A stretch of DNA of 47,446 bases from Clostridiales bacterium. GTDB taxonomy: Bacteria > Bacillota > Clostridia > Lachnospirales > Lachnospiraceae. The stretch is taken from contig JAAYNW010000035.1 in assembly GCA_012520655.1 (NCBI GenBank), positions 1 to 47,446 of the forward strand, given 5' to 3'. Every line of letters begins with the position of its first letter. Within the stretch, counting starts at the first letter, position 1. The notes beneath the pieces were generated by a model. It was not told the DNA's origin and made no database searches. It saw nothing but the letters and a program-made list of their open reading frames with translations. This document shows, piece after piece, positions 33,877 through 42,398 of the stretch. The position numbers were made by a program, and so were the translations under genes.

Positions 33877-34503
33877 ATGGATACAATTATTACAATCGCG
33901 AGACAATTTGGTTCCGGAGGAAGAGAAATAGGAGAGCAAGTAGCAAAACATTTTAATATTCCATGCTATGACAAAGAACTCCTTACGAGGGCAGCAAAAG
34001 AAAGCGGTTTTTGCGAGGAGATGATCCAAACGCACGACGAAAGACCAACGAATTCCTTTCTCTATAATCTGGTTATGGATACATACTCATTTGGGTATAA
34101 CGCATCCTCATTCGTAGATATGCCTATCAGCCATAAAGTATTTCTTGCTCAGTTTAATACAATCAAAAAAATAGCGGATGAAGGCCCTTGTATTATAGTA
34201 GGCCGCTGTGCGGACTATGCGCTCAACGACTATAAGAACTGCGTTCATTTATTTATTTATGGTGACGAAGAAACGAAGATAAAACGTATTATGAATAAAT
34301 ATGATTTGCCTGAAGCAAAAGCAAAAGATATGATGAGTAAAAAGGATAAACAACGCCAAAGCTACTATAATTATTATTCCTCAAAAAGATGGGGACTCGC
34401 AGAAAGTTATGATTTATGCATTAACAGCAGTGTCCTCGGAATTGAGGGAACGGCTAACCTGATTATTCAGTTTGTTCATGATTTCGAAAACAGAAACAGA
34501 TAA
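33877..34503 (+). CDS. cytidylate kinase-like family protein (copy 1)
   Basis: A 208-residue cytosolic protein of the cytidylate_kin2 family. The N-terminal loop 'ITIARQFGSGGREIGEQVA' is a variant P-loop with Arg instead of the usual GK(S/T). 'IPCYDKELLTRAAKESG', 'PCIIVGRCADYAL' and 'KRWGLAESYDLCINSS' are family landmarks. True CMP kinase activity is unproven: the family is common in Lachnospiraceae beside a canonical cmk. It is a monocistronic unit with its own promoter, an AGGAGG site and a strong terminator. A second copy is at 41754-42380. Confidence 0.88.
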   Translation: MDTIITIARQFGSGGREIGEQVAKHFNIPCYDKELLTRAAKESGFCEEMIQTHDERPTNSFLYNLVMDTYSFGYNASSFVDMPISHKVFLAQFNTIKKIADEGPCIIVGRCADYALNDYKNCVHLFIYGDEETKIKRIMNKYDLPEAKAKDMMSKKDKQRQSYYNYYSSKRWGLAESYDLCINSSVLGIEGTANLIIQFVHDFENRNR

Positions 34504-34531
34504 TTATATAAAGATGATTTTCAAGAGATTA

Positions 34532-34585
34532 AAACAATCACAACTATTCGCAAAAGACAAGTTTAACGAATAGTTGTGATTGTTT
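34532..34585. terminator. bidirectional terminator, 19-bp perfect stem
   Basis: AAACAATCACAACTATTCG (34532-34550) and its exact reverse complement (34567-34585) flank a 16-base loop. It separates two convergent genes. Confidence 0.8.
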
Positions 34586-34588
34586 CTA

Positions 34589-34816
34589 TTACTTTTCACG
34601 ATAATCCTCAGTGCTGTTATATTTAGTGACGTAATTATTGTGCTCCAATATAGTTTTACGGCGTTGCTCTATTGATTGACGATGTTCCGCATAGGTTCTA
34701 CGTCTGCCATTATAATTGATTTCATCCATTTTCTCCCTGTTTTTTTTCGCTTTCTTGGAATAGACAAGGAAATACATGGCAACAATAAATACTGATACTA
34801 ATAATATAGTAGTCAT
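34589..34816 (-). CDS. small single-pass membrane protein
   Basis: A 75-residue protein with an N-terminal hydrophobic helix (about 2-18, 'TTILLVSVFIVAMYFLVY') followed by a strongly basic then mixed-charge cytoplasmic tail ('SKKAKKNREKMDE', 'RRRTYAEHRQSIEQRRK'). I do not recognise a family. The start at 34816 is chosen because AAGGAGG lies just upstream on this strand; a longer reading frame to 34858 runs into dtd and lacks a site. It begins 1 base after the dtd stop, so it is the last gene of a minus-strand unit with dtd and the AI-2E family transporter. Confidence 0.65.
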   Translation of the reverse strand: MTTILLVSVFIVAMYFLVYSKKAKKNREKMDEINYNGRRRTYAEHRQSIEQRRKTILEHNNYVTKYNSTEDYREK

Positions 34817-34817
34817 T

Positions 34818-35285
34818 TTAAACCTCCTTTGACGAACAACAAATCTCTTCAGAATCAAGTATTATGGTAAAAGGTCCATCATTAATCAAAGAAACCTTCA
34901 TATCGGCGCCGAATTCCCCGGCTTGTACACAATCGACTTCTGCTCTGCATTTCTTAATAATATATTCATATAAAGAATTAGCCATCTCAGGCGCACCTGC
35001 ACTGATAAAAGAAGGTCTGTTGCCTTTTCTGCAATCCGCATATAATGTAAATTGTGAAACAATTAACAAGCTCCCGTTAACTTTTTTTATATCCAAATTG
35101 GTTTTTCCTTTCTCATCTTCAAAAATCCTAAGCCCAATCAATTTCTTAACCATTTTATCTGCAATTTCCGCAGTATCCGATTGACTGATACCCACAAAAA
35201 CAAGAAAGCCGTGCTCTATTTCTCCAATTATCTTTTTTTCAACTTCAACATTGGCATTTTTTACTCTTTGAATTATAAAACGCAT
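34818..35285 (-). CDS. dtd: D-aminoacyl-tRNA deacylase
   Basis: A 155-residue homodimeric proofreading enzyme that removes D-amino acids (and Gly) from mischarged tRNA. Family motifs are '[16 protein letters not shown]', the '[22 protein letters not shown]' region (here named by its ends [13 protein letters not shown] and KGNRPSF), the Gly-cisPro-like 'GAPEMAN' and the C-terminal '[12 protein letters not shown]'. It starts 14 bases after the AI-2E family transporter. Confidence 0.95.
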   Translation of the reverse strand: MRFIIQRVKNANVEVEKKIIGEIEHGFLVFVGISQSDTAEIADKMVKKLIGLRIFEDEKGKTNLDIKKVNGSLLIVSQFTLYADCRKGNRPSFISAGAPEMANSLYEYIIKKCRAEVDCVQAGEFGADMKVSLINDGPFTIILDSEEICCSSKEV

Positions 35286-35299
35286 AATAAAAACATCCT

Positions 35300-36622
35300 T
35301 TACTTCTGCTCTCTTTTATCATCAGGCTTATCGCCGGGCTCATTTTTCCCTTTCTTATTCCCGCTCTTAGTATTAGCTTTTTCCGGTTCATAGGGAATGA
35401 AATTACCGTCCTCTACGGAACCGACATCCATGTAATCATTTGTTTCTACCGGCATCTTCTTCTTAAGAAGCAACTGGTTGATTAACGAACGTATAGCGGC
35501 ATAAATAACAGCAAAAATAGGAACGCCGGCAATCATACCGAGAATTCCGAAGATCCCCCCAAAAAGAGTGATGGAAAAAATCACCCAAAAGCCAGGCAAA
35601 CCTGTAGAATCCCCTAGAATCTTTGGCTCCAGTATATTTCCGTCAATCTGCTGCAAGATCAGAATAAATATAATAAAATACAGACACTTCAACGGATCTA
35701 CCATCAGAATCAAAAGTGCACTGGGAATCGCTCCTAAATAAGGTCCAAAAAACGGAATAATGTTTGTGATTCCGACAATAACGCTGATTAAGACTGCATA
35801 AGGGGCTCCGATTAAGGTTGTCCCCGCAAAACAGACAAAGCCTACCATAACAGAATCGATAATCTTGCCGACAATATATCCGCTGAAGGTCCTATGGGTA
35901 AAACGTACATCCGCGATCAAAGCATTAGCTGTTTTGGTGTCAAATAACGCATATGATATTTTCTTGGCCTGTCCGGCAAAAAGTTCTTTGCTTCCCAGTA
36001 TATAAATAGAAATAACAAAACCGATAATTAAGTTCCATAACTGCATTATGAATCCTAGAAAACTTAATGAAAGACTTTTAAGAAGTTCGTTCATCTGAGG
36101 TATCAGATTATGGTTTAGGTAATTGTTTATTTCCTCCGAATATTGGTCGAATAAATCCATAACTATTTTTTCAATATCCGGATTATCCGCCAAAAGCTTA
36201 GTTATCCAAACGGTAAGGTTGTTGATATAAAATGGAAATTGAAACGTAATGCTTTGAATACTCCTTATTAAGTGAGGTATAACCATCGCAAAAAAACCAT
36301 ATAAAACGGCTATAACAATAATCATTGTAATAAGAATGGAAAATCCTCGGATTCTTTTCGAATTTTTTATATTTATCTTTATTTTACACTTTTTACATAA
36401 TGGAATGACCCATTTTTTTTCTACCGCATTCAAAACGGGCGTCAATAAATATGCCAAAAGAAAGCCATCCAAAATAGGCATTGTTATCCGGGCAAAATTA
36501 TGAAAACCACTTGAAATATTTGCTCCATGGAACAGTAAATAATAAAAACAAATGCCGGCAGCAATGACAATAAATGCTGTCGCACCCCAATAAAAATATT
36601 TCTTATCAATACGAAATTTCAT
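35300..36622 (-). CDS. AI-2E family transporter (YdiK/TqsA/PerM-like)
   Basis: A 440-residue membrane protein with about eight hydrophobic helices. The family signature in the last third is '[22 protein letters not shown]', best seen as '[14 protein letters not shown]', followed by '[20 protein letters not shown]'. The C-terminal tail (about 395-440) is charged, Lys/Asp/Pro-rich and probably cytosolic. The name derives from one member that exports autoinducer-2; the substrate here is unknown, and other members are ion antiporters. AAGGAG precedes the ATG on the minus strand. It is divergent from the TtcA-family gene. Confidence 0.9.
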   Translation of the reverse strand: MKFRIDKKYFYWGATAFIVIAAGICFYYLLFHGANISSGFHNFARITMPILDGFLLAYLLTPVLNAVEKKWVIPLCKKCKIKINIKNSKRIRGFSILITMIIVIAVLYGFFAMVIPHLIRSIQSITFQFPFYINNLTVWITKLLADNPDIEKIVMDLFDQYSEEINNYLNHNLIPQMNELLKSLSLSFLGFIMQLWNLIIGFVISIYILGSKELFAGQAKKISYALFDTKTANALIADVRFTHRTFSGYIVGKIIDSVMVGFVCFAGTTLIGAPYAVLISVIVGITNIIPFFGPYLGAIPSALLILMVDPLKCLYFIIFILILQQIDGNILEPKILGDSTGLPGFWVIFSITLFGGIFGILGMIAGVPIFAVIYAAIRSLINQLLLKKKMPVETNDYMDVGSVEDGNFIPYEPEKANTKSGNKKGKNEPGDKPDDKREQK

Positions 36623-36820
36623 AAACTATGCCTTTACTCCTTCTCATGCCTTATTTGTATTATTATACCATTAATTTGAGAAGAAGTATCGTCAAATCAA
36701 AAAAAATAAGTAAATAGGATGAATTTACTCTAAAAAATGGTATAATATTGGTTGAATGACAGTTCTTTTATATAATAATTTTGTATGAATCCGGGTTCAC
36801 ATAGGAGTATAATTAGAAAA

Positions 36821-37540
36821 ATGAAATTACAGCAAGTATTAAGCCGGGTAAGAAAAGCCGTAGATGATTATGAAATGATTCAGGAGAATGATAAAGTTGC
36901 CATTGGAATTTCAGGTGGAAAGGACAGCCTTACATTACTATATGCGCTAAGCAGTCTCAAACGGTTTTACCCAAAGCCTTTTGAGATTCATGCTGTTACA
37001 GTGGACTTGGGCTTCAGTAATCTGAATTTGGATGGAATCAAAGCGTTTTGTGAATCTCTCGGCGCGGAATACACGATTGTACATACGGATATTTCTAAGA
37101 TTATATTTGAAGAACGCAAGGAATCCAATCCTTGCTCTCTGTGTGCTAAGATGAGAAAAGGAGCCCTAAACAACGCTGTTAAACAGGTAGGATGCAATAA
37201 AGTTGCTTATGCCCACCATAAAGATGACGTGGTGGAAACCATGTTAATGTCTTTGATTTTCGAAGGACGGTTGCACACCTTCTGCCCTGCCACTCATCTG
37301 GATCGCACGGGGCTCACGGTTATAAGACCCCTCATTTATATGAATGAGGCTGATGTTATCGGATTTGTGAATAAACATCAAATTCCCGTCGTTAAGAGTC
37401 CATGCCCTGCTGACGGGCATACGAAAAGAGAATATATTAAAGACCTCTTAAAGCAGTTGAATTATGAAAATCCGGGCGTAAAGGAAAAAATGTTTACAGC
37501 TATAAAAAATGGAAATATGGAAGGATGGCCGATGCAGTAA
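36821..37540 (+). CDS. ttcA: TtcA-family tRNA 2-thiocytidine synthase
   Basis: A 239-residue ATP-dependent, Fe-S tRNA thiolation enzyme. The PP-loop is 'GISGGKDSLTLL'; the cluster cysteines are Cys105 and Cys108 in 'NPCSLCAKMRKGAL' plus a later Cys in 'KSPCPADGHTKRE', matching the three-Cys TtcA arrangement. 'AYAHHKDDVVETMLM' is another landmark. It is shorter than E. coli TtcA (about 311), as in clostridia. ATG 36821 matches the family start, with AGGAG 13 bases upstream; an in-frame ATG at 36785 lacks a site. The recombinase gene begins 1 base after the stop. Confidence 0.85.
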   Translation: MKLQQVLSRVRKAVDDYEMIQENDKVAIGISGGKDSLTLLYALSSLKRFYPKPFEIHAVTVDLGFSNLNLDGIKAFCESLGAEYTIVHTDISKIIFEERKESNPCSLCAKMRKGALNNAVKQVGCNKVAYAHHKDDVVETMLMSLIFEGRLHTFCPATHLDRTGLTVIRPLIYMNEADVIGFVNKHQIPVVKSPCPADGHTKREYIKDLLKQLNYENPGVKEKMFTAIKNGNMEGWPMQ

Positions 37541-37541
37541 T

Positions 37542-38594
37542 ATGGAAAGCAAAAAAAATTATCATGATGAGCAGAATAAAATAAATACTACTCGGATGCG
37601 TAATGTTCTTTTGGAATTGCCTCCCTTTTGCAAGCAATTTTTCAGAGGAATAGAAAACAATACTTCTTCCAAAACACGACTGGCTTATGCATATGATCTC
37701 CGAGTTTTTTTTGAATATATGCATGAACGAAACAGTTATTGCAATAAAATGGAAATTAAGGATTTTCCGCTGTCTATTCTGGATCGGATTACTAGGGAAG
37801 ATATAGAAGAATATTTAGAATATGTAAGTTTATATCAAAAGGATAATAAGGAAATTACTAATGATGAACGGGGAAAAGCTCGTAAACTGGCTTCTTTGCG
37901 CAGTTTTTACAATTATTTTTACCAATCGGAGCTGATACAGAAGAATCCGGCGGTTCTTGTTGCCATGCCCAAACTTCATGAAAAAGAAATTATACGCCTC
38001 GATGCAGATGAAGTATCGGTGCTGCTCGATCAGGTAGAGGACGGTACTAAACTTACAAAAGGCCAATTAAAATACCATGAAAAGACAAAGTCGCGGGACA
38101 CTGCCCTTCTCACTCTTCTGCTGGGAACCGGCATTCGCGTATCTGAGTGCGTAGGCCTTGACCTGGAGGATGTGGACTTTAAGAATAACGGGATTAAGAT
38201 TCGCCGAAAAGGTGGTTATGAGACGGTTGTTTATTTCGGAGACGAGGTAGAAAAAGCTTTAAGAAATTATTTGGAGCAACGCCATCATACGATTCCGCTC
38301 TCCGGCCACGAGAACGCTTTGTTCTTATCCATGCAAAACCGGAGAATCAGCGTACGTGCCGTTGAAAATCTTGTAAAGAAATACGCTTCTACGGTAACCA
38401 CTCTCAAAAAAATTACGCCTCATAAACTCAGAAGCACCTATGGAACTTCCTTATATCGGGAAACCGGGGATATTTACCTCGTTGCCGACGTTCTCGGACA
38501 TAAAGACGTCAATACAACGAGAAAACACTATGCTGCACTGGAGGATGAACGAAGACGCAGGGCGGCGAAGACCGTTAAGCTGCGGGAACCGTAA
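37542..38594 (+). CDS. XerC/D-like tyrosine recombinase
   Basis: A 350-residue site-specific recombinase. An N-terminal SAM-like DNA-binding domain (about 40-135, 'KTRLAYAYDLRVFFEYM') is followed by the catalytic domain. The catalytic set is visible: Arg in 'LGTGIRVSECVGLDL', Lys in 'IRRKGGYETVVYF', 'HKLRSTYGT' (HxxR), His in 'VLGHKDVN' and the nucleophile Tyr in 'TRKHYAAL'. It may be the chromosome-dimer resolvase, a role inferred from the absence of any mobile element around it. It starts 1 base after ttcA, so the two are cotranscribed, and a very strong terminator follows. Confidence 0.9.
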   Translation: MESKKNYHDEQNKINTTRMRNVLLELPPFCKQFFRGIENNTSSKTRLAYAYDLRVFFEYMHERNSYCNKMEIKDFPLSILDRITREDIEEYLEYVSLYQKDNKEITNDERGKARKLASLRSFYNYFYQSELIQKNPAVLVAMPKLHEKEIIRLDADEVSVLLDQVEDGTKLTKGQLKYHEKTKSRDTALLTLLLGTGIRVSECVGLDLEDVDFKNNGIKIRRKGGYETVVYFGDEVEKALRNYLEQRHHTIPLSGHENALFLSMQNRRISVRAVENLVKKYASTVTTLKKITPHKLRSTYGTSLYRETGDIYLVADVLGHKDVNTTRKHYAALEDERRRRAAKTVKLREP

Positions 38595-38638
38595 AACGGT
38601 AATAAAGTATGAAGCAAAATTTTCTGAATAACTCAAAA

Positions 38639-38690
38639 CGAGCTTTAGGTTCTGCCTATTAGCAGAACCTAAAGCTCGCATATTTTTATA
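38639..38690. terminator. bidirectional terminator, 17-bp perfect stem
   Basis: CGAGCTTTAGGTTCTGC (38639-38655) and its exact reverse complement (38662-38678) flank a 6-base loop, followed by a T run. It separates the recombinase gene from the convergent VOC gene. Confidence 0.9.
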
Positions 38691-38733
38691 ACGATTAAGC
38701 TTCTTCCTTGAAACTTTATGGACATTTAAAACT

Positions 38734-39108
38734 TTACACAAAAAGGCACCATCTAATCCCGAATTTATCAATAAAATCTGCGCATAAGGGGCTGAAATCG
38801 CATGGACCCAATGGAAATAAAATTTTGCTGCCTTCTTTAAGTGCTTCATAAGCGTGTTTAACCTTATCTTCATTTCCTTCTCCATAATGAAAACAAAATT
38901 GCATTGTATTTCCAGTAATCCGCTCTTCCATGCCATCATTTGCCTCGGATATAGCTAGAATATGTCCGTTAACATCGAGCTCCGAATGGTAAAATGTACC
39001 GTCGGGGCTTTTAACGTTATCCCCCAATACAGCATTAAAAGCTTTAACGTACAATTCTACTGCTTTATTACTTCCTTTTACATAGGCTTGCATCATTGAT
39101 CTTTTCAT
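38734..39108 (-). CDS. VOC family protein (PhnB-like)
   Basis: A 124-residue protein of the glyoxalase/bleomycin-resistance (VOC) superfamily, PhnB-like subgroup. Typical features are 'QAYVKGSNKAVELYVKAFNAV', best seen as 'NKAVELYVKAF', then 'SELDVNGHILAISE', 'GNTMQFCFHYG' and 'ALKEGSKILFPLGPCDFSP'. The ligand is unknown. The start at 39108 has AGGAGGAATATC just upstream; an earlier in-frame start at 39129 overlaps that site. It follows the AraC gene by 52 bases on the same strand and could be its target. Confidence 0.85.
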   Translation of the reverse strand: MKRSMMQAYVKGSNKAVELYVKAFNAVLGDNVKSPDGTFYHSELDVNGHILAISEANDGMEERITGNTMQFCFHYGEGNEDKVKHAYEALKEGSKILFPLGPCDFSPLCADFIDKFGIRWCLFV

Positions 39109-39160
39109 GATATTCCTCCTTTTTTCCATGCATCCAATATTTATTTATATTATAAATGAC

Positions 39161-40023
39161 TTAAGAAATCTCTTCTTGTAAAAATGCGACATGCTGCAGT
39201 GCATGTTTTTTTGCTTCCGGAATTGTCATAGTATGATATTTCTTGAAATCACGCAACAAATGTGCCTGATCTGTATATCCGTACTTAAACGCGGCATCCA
39301 ACACATTAAAATTGCTATTAGAAATAATGTCATTCCATAGATACTGATAACGGACCAATGATGTCAATTGCTTTGGAGAAATCCCTATATACTCTTTATA
39401 TAAGCGTTCTAAATGTCTGGTACTGGTATGTACATCCTTCGAAAGATGGAAAATATCAATATTTCCCTTGTGAAAAATCATTTTTGCGATTGATTCCATA
39501 ACATATTCATTTCTACGTTCCAGATGGATTTGGTCCATCAAGTATTTCTGTACTATTTGTATTCTTTCTTCCACTTTTACGACATCAAACAATAAGGGCT
39601 CTATCTTTTTTTTCAATTTAGAAAAATGTTGTTCTACATTAAAGTGCCCATTTTTAACATCACATAGTGAATCTTCTATGAAATAAATAACACTCCATGG
39701 ATAAAATCTTATGCCAAAAGATGAGACAATCCTATCTTCATCATTTCTATATATAATTTTAAAGCTTCTATCATTTATTCCGCAAAAGCTCCCATTAATT
39801 TTGTTAAATGTAAAATCCACATCGAATATAATGTCCATACAAGTATCCGGAATAACAAGCCCCTGCGAAATAATATTTGTTTTTCTCTGATAATGAGGTA
39901 CTCTGTTTCCCCAAAAGCATCTGATATATGGTTTCAATTGATCACATGGTTCATATTCCGCATACTCATCATTATATTTATAGGGAGTAGCTGTTATTGG
40001 GTTGTATTTTTTTATTGATTTCA
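39161..40023 (-). CDS. AraC-family transcriptional regulator
   Basis: A 287-residue regulator. The N-terminal sensing domain (about 1-170) resembles the DUF6597 type found in many Firmicutes AraC proteins ('CDQLKPYIRCFWG', 'VIPDTCMDIIFDV', 'FGIRFYPWSVIYF'). The C-terminal HTH_18 domain (about 190-285) has 'FHLSKDVHTSTRHLERLYKEY' (seen as 'TSTRHLERLYKEYIGISPKQ') and 'FKYGYTDQAHLLRDFKKYH'. I start it at 40023, where GGAGTAGATATT precedes ATG; the longer frame to 40102 reads through A/T repeats. It is followed on the same strand by the VOC gene, a regulator-plus-target layout. Confidence 0.88.
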
Positions 40024-40053
40024 TAATATCTACTCCAATGCATTGAATAATCC

Positions 40054-40085
40054 ATTTATATTTATATAAATTTATATTTATATAA
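40054..40085. repeat. perfect 16-bp tandem repeat upstream of the AraC gene
   Basis: TTTATATTTATATAAA occurs at 40054-40069 and again, exactly, at 40070-40085. It lies 31-62 bases upstream of the AraC start codon, in the promoter position, and could be an operator read by the regulator itself. Confidence 0.6.
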
Positions 40086-40088
40086 ACA

Positions 40089-40124
40089 ATGTGGGAAAGC
40101 AATATTCCATTTACCCTCCCACAT
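40089..40124 (-). terminator. possible terminator of the LysM gene
   Basis: On the minus strand, ATGTGGG (40124-40118) pairs with CCCACAT (40095-40089) across a 22-base loop, followed by a T-rich TGTTTATAT. The stem is short for the loop size. Confidence 0.45.
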
Positions 40125-40246
40125 AATTCTTTGCTCGATATGAATAAACTTCGTATTAAGCCTATTATATCATTTGCAATGATACTAATCTATCAGTTTT
40201 TATTAAACAAGGAAAGTCTGTATCTTCCCTCAATTTAATTATATTT

Positions 40247-40618
40247 TTACAGTGAATGACTAATAAATTCCGAAGAATAATACGGAATGATAAGATAATT
40301 CCCGGCAACAATTCTATCGTCACGTAAACCGTTTATTTTTATTAGTTCATTTACATAGGCTTCCAACGATGTATAATTTTCATCTATATTTGCTGAGGCA
40401 ATGGACATCAACGTATCACCACGCTGTATGATAATGCTCTTATAATATTTGTACTCAATATCATCAGTCTTTGACTTTGCGTTGGATAAGAAAGCATTAA
40501 CGCCGAATGATAAGGTAATTACAAGAAAAAACGTCATAGTAAACAAAAATAAATGTTTTCTTCTTTCCTTTTTTCTTCTGAGTTTATTTTTTTGAATTCT
40601 TCTTTCGCTTTTGCTCAT
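40247..40618 (-). CDS. LysM-domain membrane protein, YneA-like
   Basis: A 123-residue protein with a very basic N-terminus (about 1-22), one membrane helix (about 24-44) and a single LysM-type domain (about 62-115, 'IIIQRGDTLMSIASANID' and 'INGLRDDRIVAGNYLIIP'). The layout and its divergent position against lexA match YneA, the SOS-induced division inhibitor of Bacillus. Sequence similarity beyond the architecture is not shown here, so the name is by analogy. AGGAGGAAGAAGAA precedes the ATG. LexA-box-like sequences in the intergenic region suggest SOS induction. Confidence 0.78.
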   Translation of the reverse strand: MSKSERRIQKNKLRRKKERRKHLFLFTMTFFLVITLSFGVNAFLSNAKSKTDDIEYKYYKSIIIQRGDTLMSIASANIDENYTSLEAYVNELIKINGLRDDRIVAGNYLIIPYYSSEFISHSL

Positions 40619-40773
40619 TTCTTCTTCCTCCTGACAGAGACAAAACCATGCCTAGTGGTCTTCTGTTCCGACGGCTCAAAAAAATTACTGTTTTACTAAT
40701 TATTATTAAATTTAAAGAGTTAATATAAGTATTAAAAGCTCCGGGCAAAAAACTTTTATACCGAACACACTCC

Positions 40774-40882
40774 GAACAAACGTTGCGAACGCCTGTTCTA
40801 TATTTGGATTATATCGAACAAATATTCTGGTGTCAAGCATTTTATGGCAAAAAATCGAACAAATTTTTGGAATATATGTTTG
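40774..40882. promoter_or_regulatory. cluster of LexA-box-like sites in the lexA / LysM intergenic region
   Basis: The Gram-positive LexA consensus is GAAC-N4-GTTC. This region has GAACgcctGTTC at 40787-40798 (perfect), GAACaaacGTTG at 40774-40785 (one mismatch), GAACaaatATTC at 40816-40827 (one mismatch) and GAATatatGTTT at 40870-40881 (two mismatches). The last overlaps the lexA -35. The other three are nearer the LysM gene start. Apart from the lexA promoter, no other feature is seen in the 352-base gap. Confidence 0.7.
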
Positions 40883-40908
40883 CCTTTTTATGCTTATTAT
40901 GCTATACT
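40880..40908 (+). promoter_or_regulatory. lexA promoter
   Basis: TTGCCT (40880-40885), a 17-base spacer and TATACT (40903-40908), with a LexA-box-like site overlapping the -35, which fits autoregulation. Confidence 0.6.
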
Positions 40909-40970
40909 GATTCCAGATTAAATGAATTATATTGATTAACATACTATTCGAAAGAAATGGGAGGCTCAAT

Positions 40971-41588
40971 ATGGGGTATGGTAAGATTACAAATAAGCAA
41001 AAGGAAATTTTAGAATACATAAAAGACAGTATATTGACGAGAGGTTATCCGCCGGCTGTACGTGAGATTTGCGAAGCGGTAAATTTAAAATCTACTTCAT
41101 CGGTACATTCGCATTTGGAAACACTGGAGAAAAACGGTTATATCAAAAGGGATCCTACAAAACCGCGTGCAATTGAGATATGTGATGACAGCTTCCAAAT
41201 GGTTCGGACTGAGATGGTCAGCCTTCCGGTAATAGGTCAAGTTGCGGCAGGACAGCCAATTTTGGCTGAAGAAAATATTGAAAGTTATTTCCCTGTTCCG
41301 GCAGAATTTGTTCCTTCAGGAGAATCTTTCGTTTTAAAGGTAAAAGGTGATTCTATGATAAATGCGGGTATATACAGCGGCGATCAGATTTTTGTTAATG
41401 CCTGTAATTCTGCCGCCAACGGTGAAATGGTAGTTGCTCTTGTTGATGATTCTGCTACTGTTAAGACTTTTTATAAGGAAAATGGATATATCCGTTTACA
41501 ACCTGAGAATGATTGTATGGATCCTATTATCGTAGATGATTGTCAGATTTTAGGCAAAGTCTTTGGTGTTTTTCGATTGATGAAATAA
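40971..41588 (+). CDS. lexA: SOS repressor LexA
   Basis: A 205-residue repressor-protease. The N-terminal winged helix (about 1-70) is '[21 protein letters not shown]' (seen as '[19 protein letters not shown]') with recognition helix '[16 protein letters not shown]'. The self-cleavage site Ala-Gly is in '[14 protein letters not shown]'. The S24 catalytic Ser is in '[11 protein letters not shown]' and the Lys in '[17 protein letters not shown]'. ATG 40971 has GGGAGG (40959-40964) upstream; an in-frame start at 40932 lacks conservation. A shared terminator follows. Confidence 0.96.
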   Translation: MGYGKITNKQKEILEYIKDSILTRGYPPAVREICEAVNLKSTSSVHSHLETLEKNGYIKRDPTKPRAIEICDDSFQMVRTEMVSLPVIGQVAAGQPILAEENIESYFPVPAEFVPSGESFVLKVKGDSMINAGIYSGDQIFVNACNSAANGEMVVALVDDSATVKTFYKENGYIRLQPENDCMDPIIVDDCQILGKVFGVFRLMK

Positions 41589-41645
41589 TCAATAATATAA
41601 GGAAATTTGTATTATAATAAAGAATATAATAAATGATGTAATTAT

Positions 41646-41690
41646 AAAACGTTTTGTGAATGGCATAACAACCTTCACAAAACGTTTTTT
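41646..41690. terminator. bidirectional terminator between lexA and the liv operon end
   Basis: AAAACGTTTTGTGAA (41646-41660) pairs perfectly with TTCACAAAACGTTTT (41674-41688) around a 13-base loop. T runs flank it on both strands. Confidence 0.88.
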
Positions 41691-41753
41691 CATAGGACAT
41701 GCGCCTCGCTTATTGCTATATAAACTGCTCGGCTTAAGTTTAATTCTTAAATG

Positions 41754-42380
41754 CTAATTATTAAATCTTACATTGATATAAGATTTAATTTCTTCTTCAC
41801 AACGTTCAAAACCAAGCTTGGAACTATCCAGACACAAATCATAGTTTCTTGCGTCCGTCCACTCTCGTCCGGTATAGTACTTATAGTATTCCGCTCTTCT
41901 TTTATCAACTTTTGCAATGTATTTTTCCAAGTCTCTGGAGGACATACTGAGTTTTTTTGCAGCCTGTTCCATACAGTATTCCTTTGGCGCATGGATAAAT
42001 ACGCTCAAAACATTGTCGTTATCTTTTAATACATAATCGGCACAACGTCCAATGATTACACAGGATTCCTCATCTGCAAGCTGTTTGATAATCTTCGCCT
42101 GATAATTAAAGAGATTGTTATCTGACACAAAATTATCGCTTTCCGGAGGAATTAATTGTCCGTTATATACACTTTTCACTATCTTGAACAAGTTTGTCAT
42201 TTTTACTTTTTCATCGGCATTTACAAAGAGTCTTTCATTAATACCGCTTTCTTCAGAAGCCAATTTTAGCAGCTCCCTGTCATAATAATGGATATTTAAG
42301 TCTTGGGACAACATCTCACCTATAGTACGTCCACCACTGCCGTACTGTCTTGCAATTGTTATAACTACTTTCTTATTCAT
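41754..42380 (-). CDS. cytidylate kinase-like family protein (copy 2)
   Basis: A 208-residue paralog of the protein at 33877-34503, the same length and clearly similar along its whole sequence: 'ITIARQYGSGGRTIGEMLS', 'IHYYDRELLKLASEESG', 'SCVIIGRCADYVL' and 'REWTDARNYDLCLDSS'. It shares the variant loop with Arg in place of the P-loop Lys. It begins 18 bases after the livF stop with AGGAGG upstream, so it looks like the last gene of the branched-chain amino acid transporter operon. Why a kinase-like protein should be expressed with that importer is not known. Confidence 0.88.
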   Translation of the reverse strand: MNKKVVITIARQYGSGGRTIGEMLSQDLNIHYYDRELLKLASEESGINERLFVNADEKVKMTNLFKIVKSVYNGQLIPPESDNFVSDNNLFNYQAKIIKQLADEESCVIIGRCADYVLKDNDNVLSVFIHAPKEYCMEQAAKKLSMSSRDLEKYIAKVDKRRAEYYKYYTGREWTDARNYDLCLDSSKLGFERCEEEIKSYINVRFNN

Positions 42381-42398
42381 AGAACATATGCCTCCTGA

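Noticed and set aside
37542-38594. Tyrosine recombinase as evidence of an integrated mobile element
   Set aside because: It is tightly coupled to ttcA, no attachment-site repeats, excisionase or phage genes are nearby, and its neighbours are housekeeping genes.
38451-38939. Minus-strand 162-residue reading frame across the recombinase 3' end, terminator and VOC gene
   Set aside because: It overlaps two real genes and a strong terminator, has no ribosome site and no recognisable domain.
40024-40102. N-terminal extension of the AraC protein to 40102
   Set aside because: The extra codons come from the A/T tandem repeat, and the ATG at 40023 has a good ribosome site.
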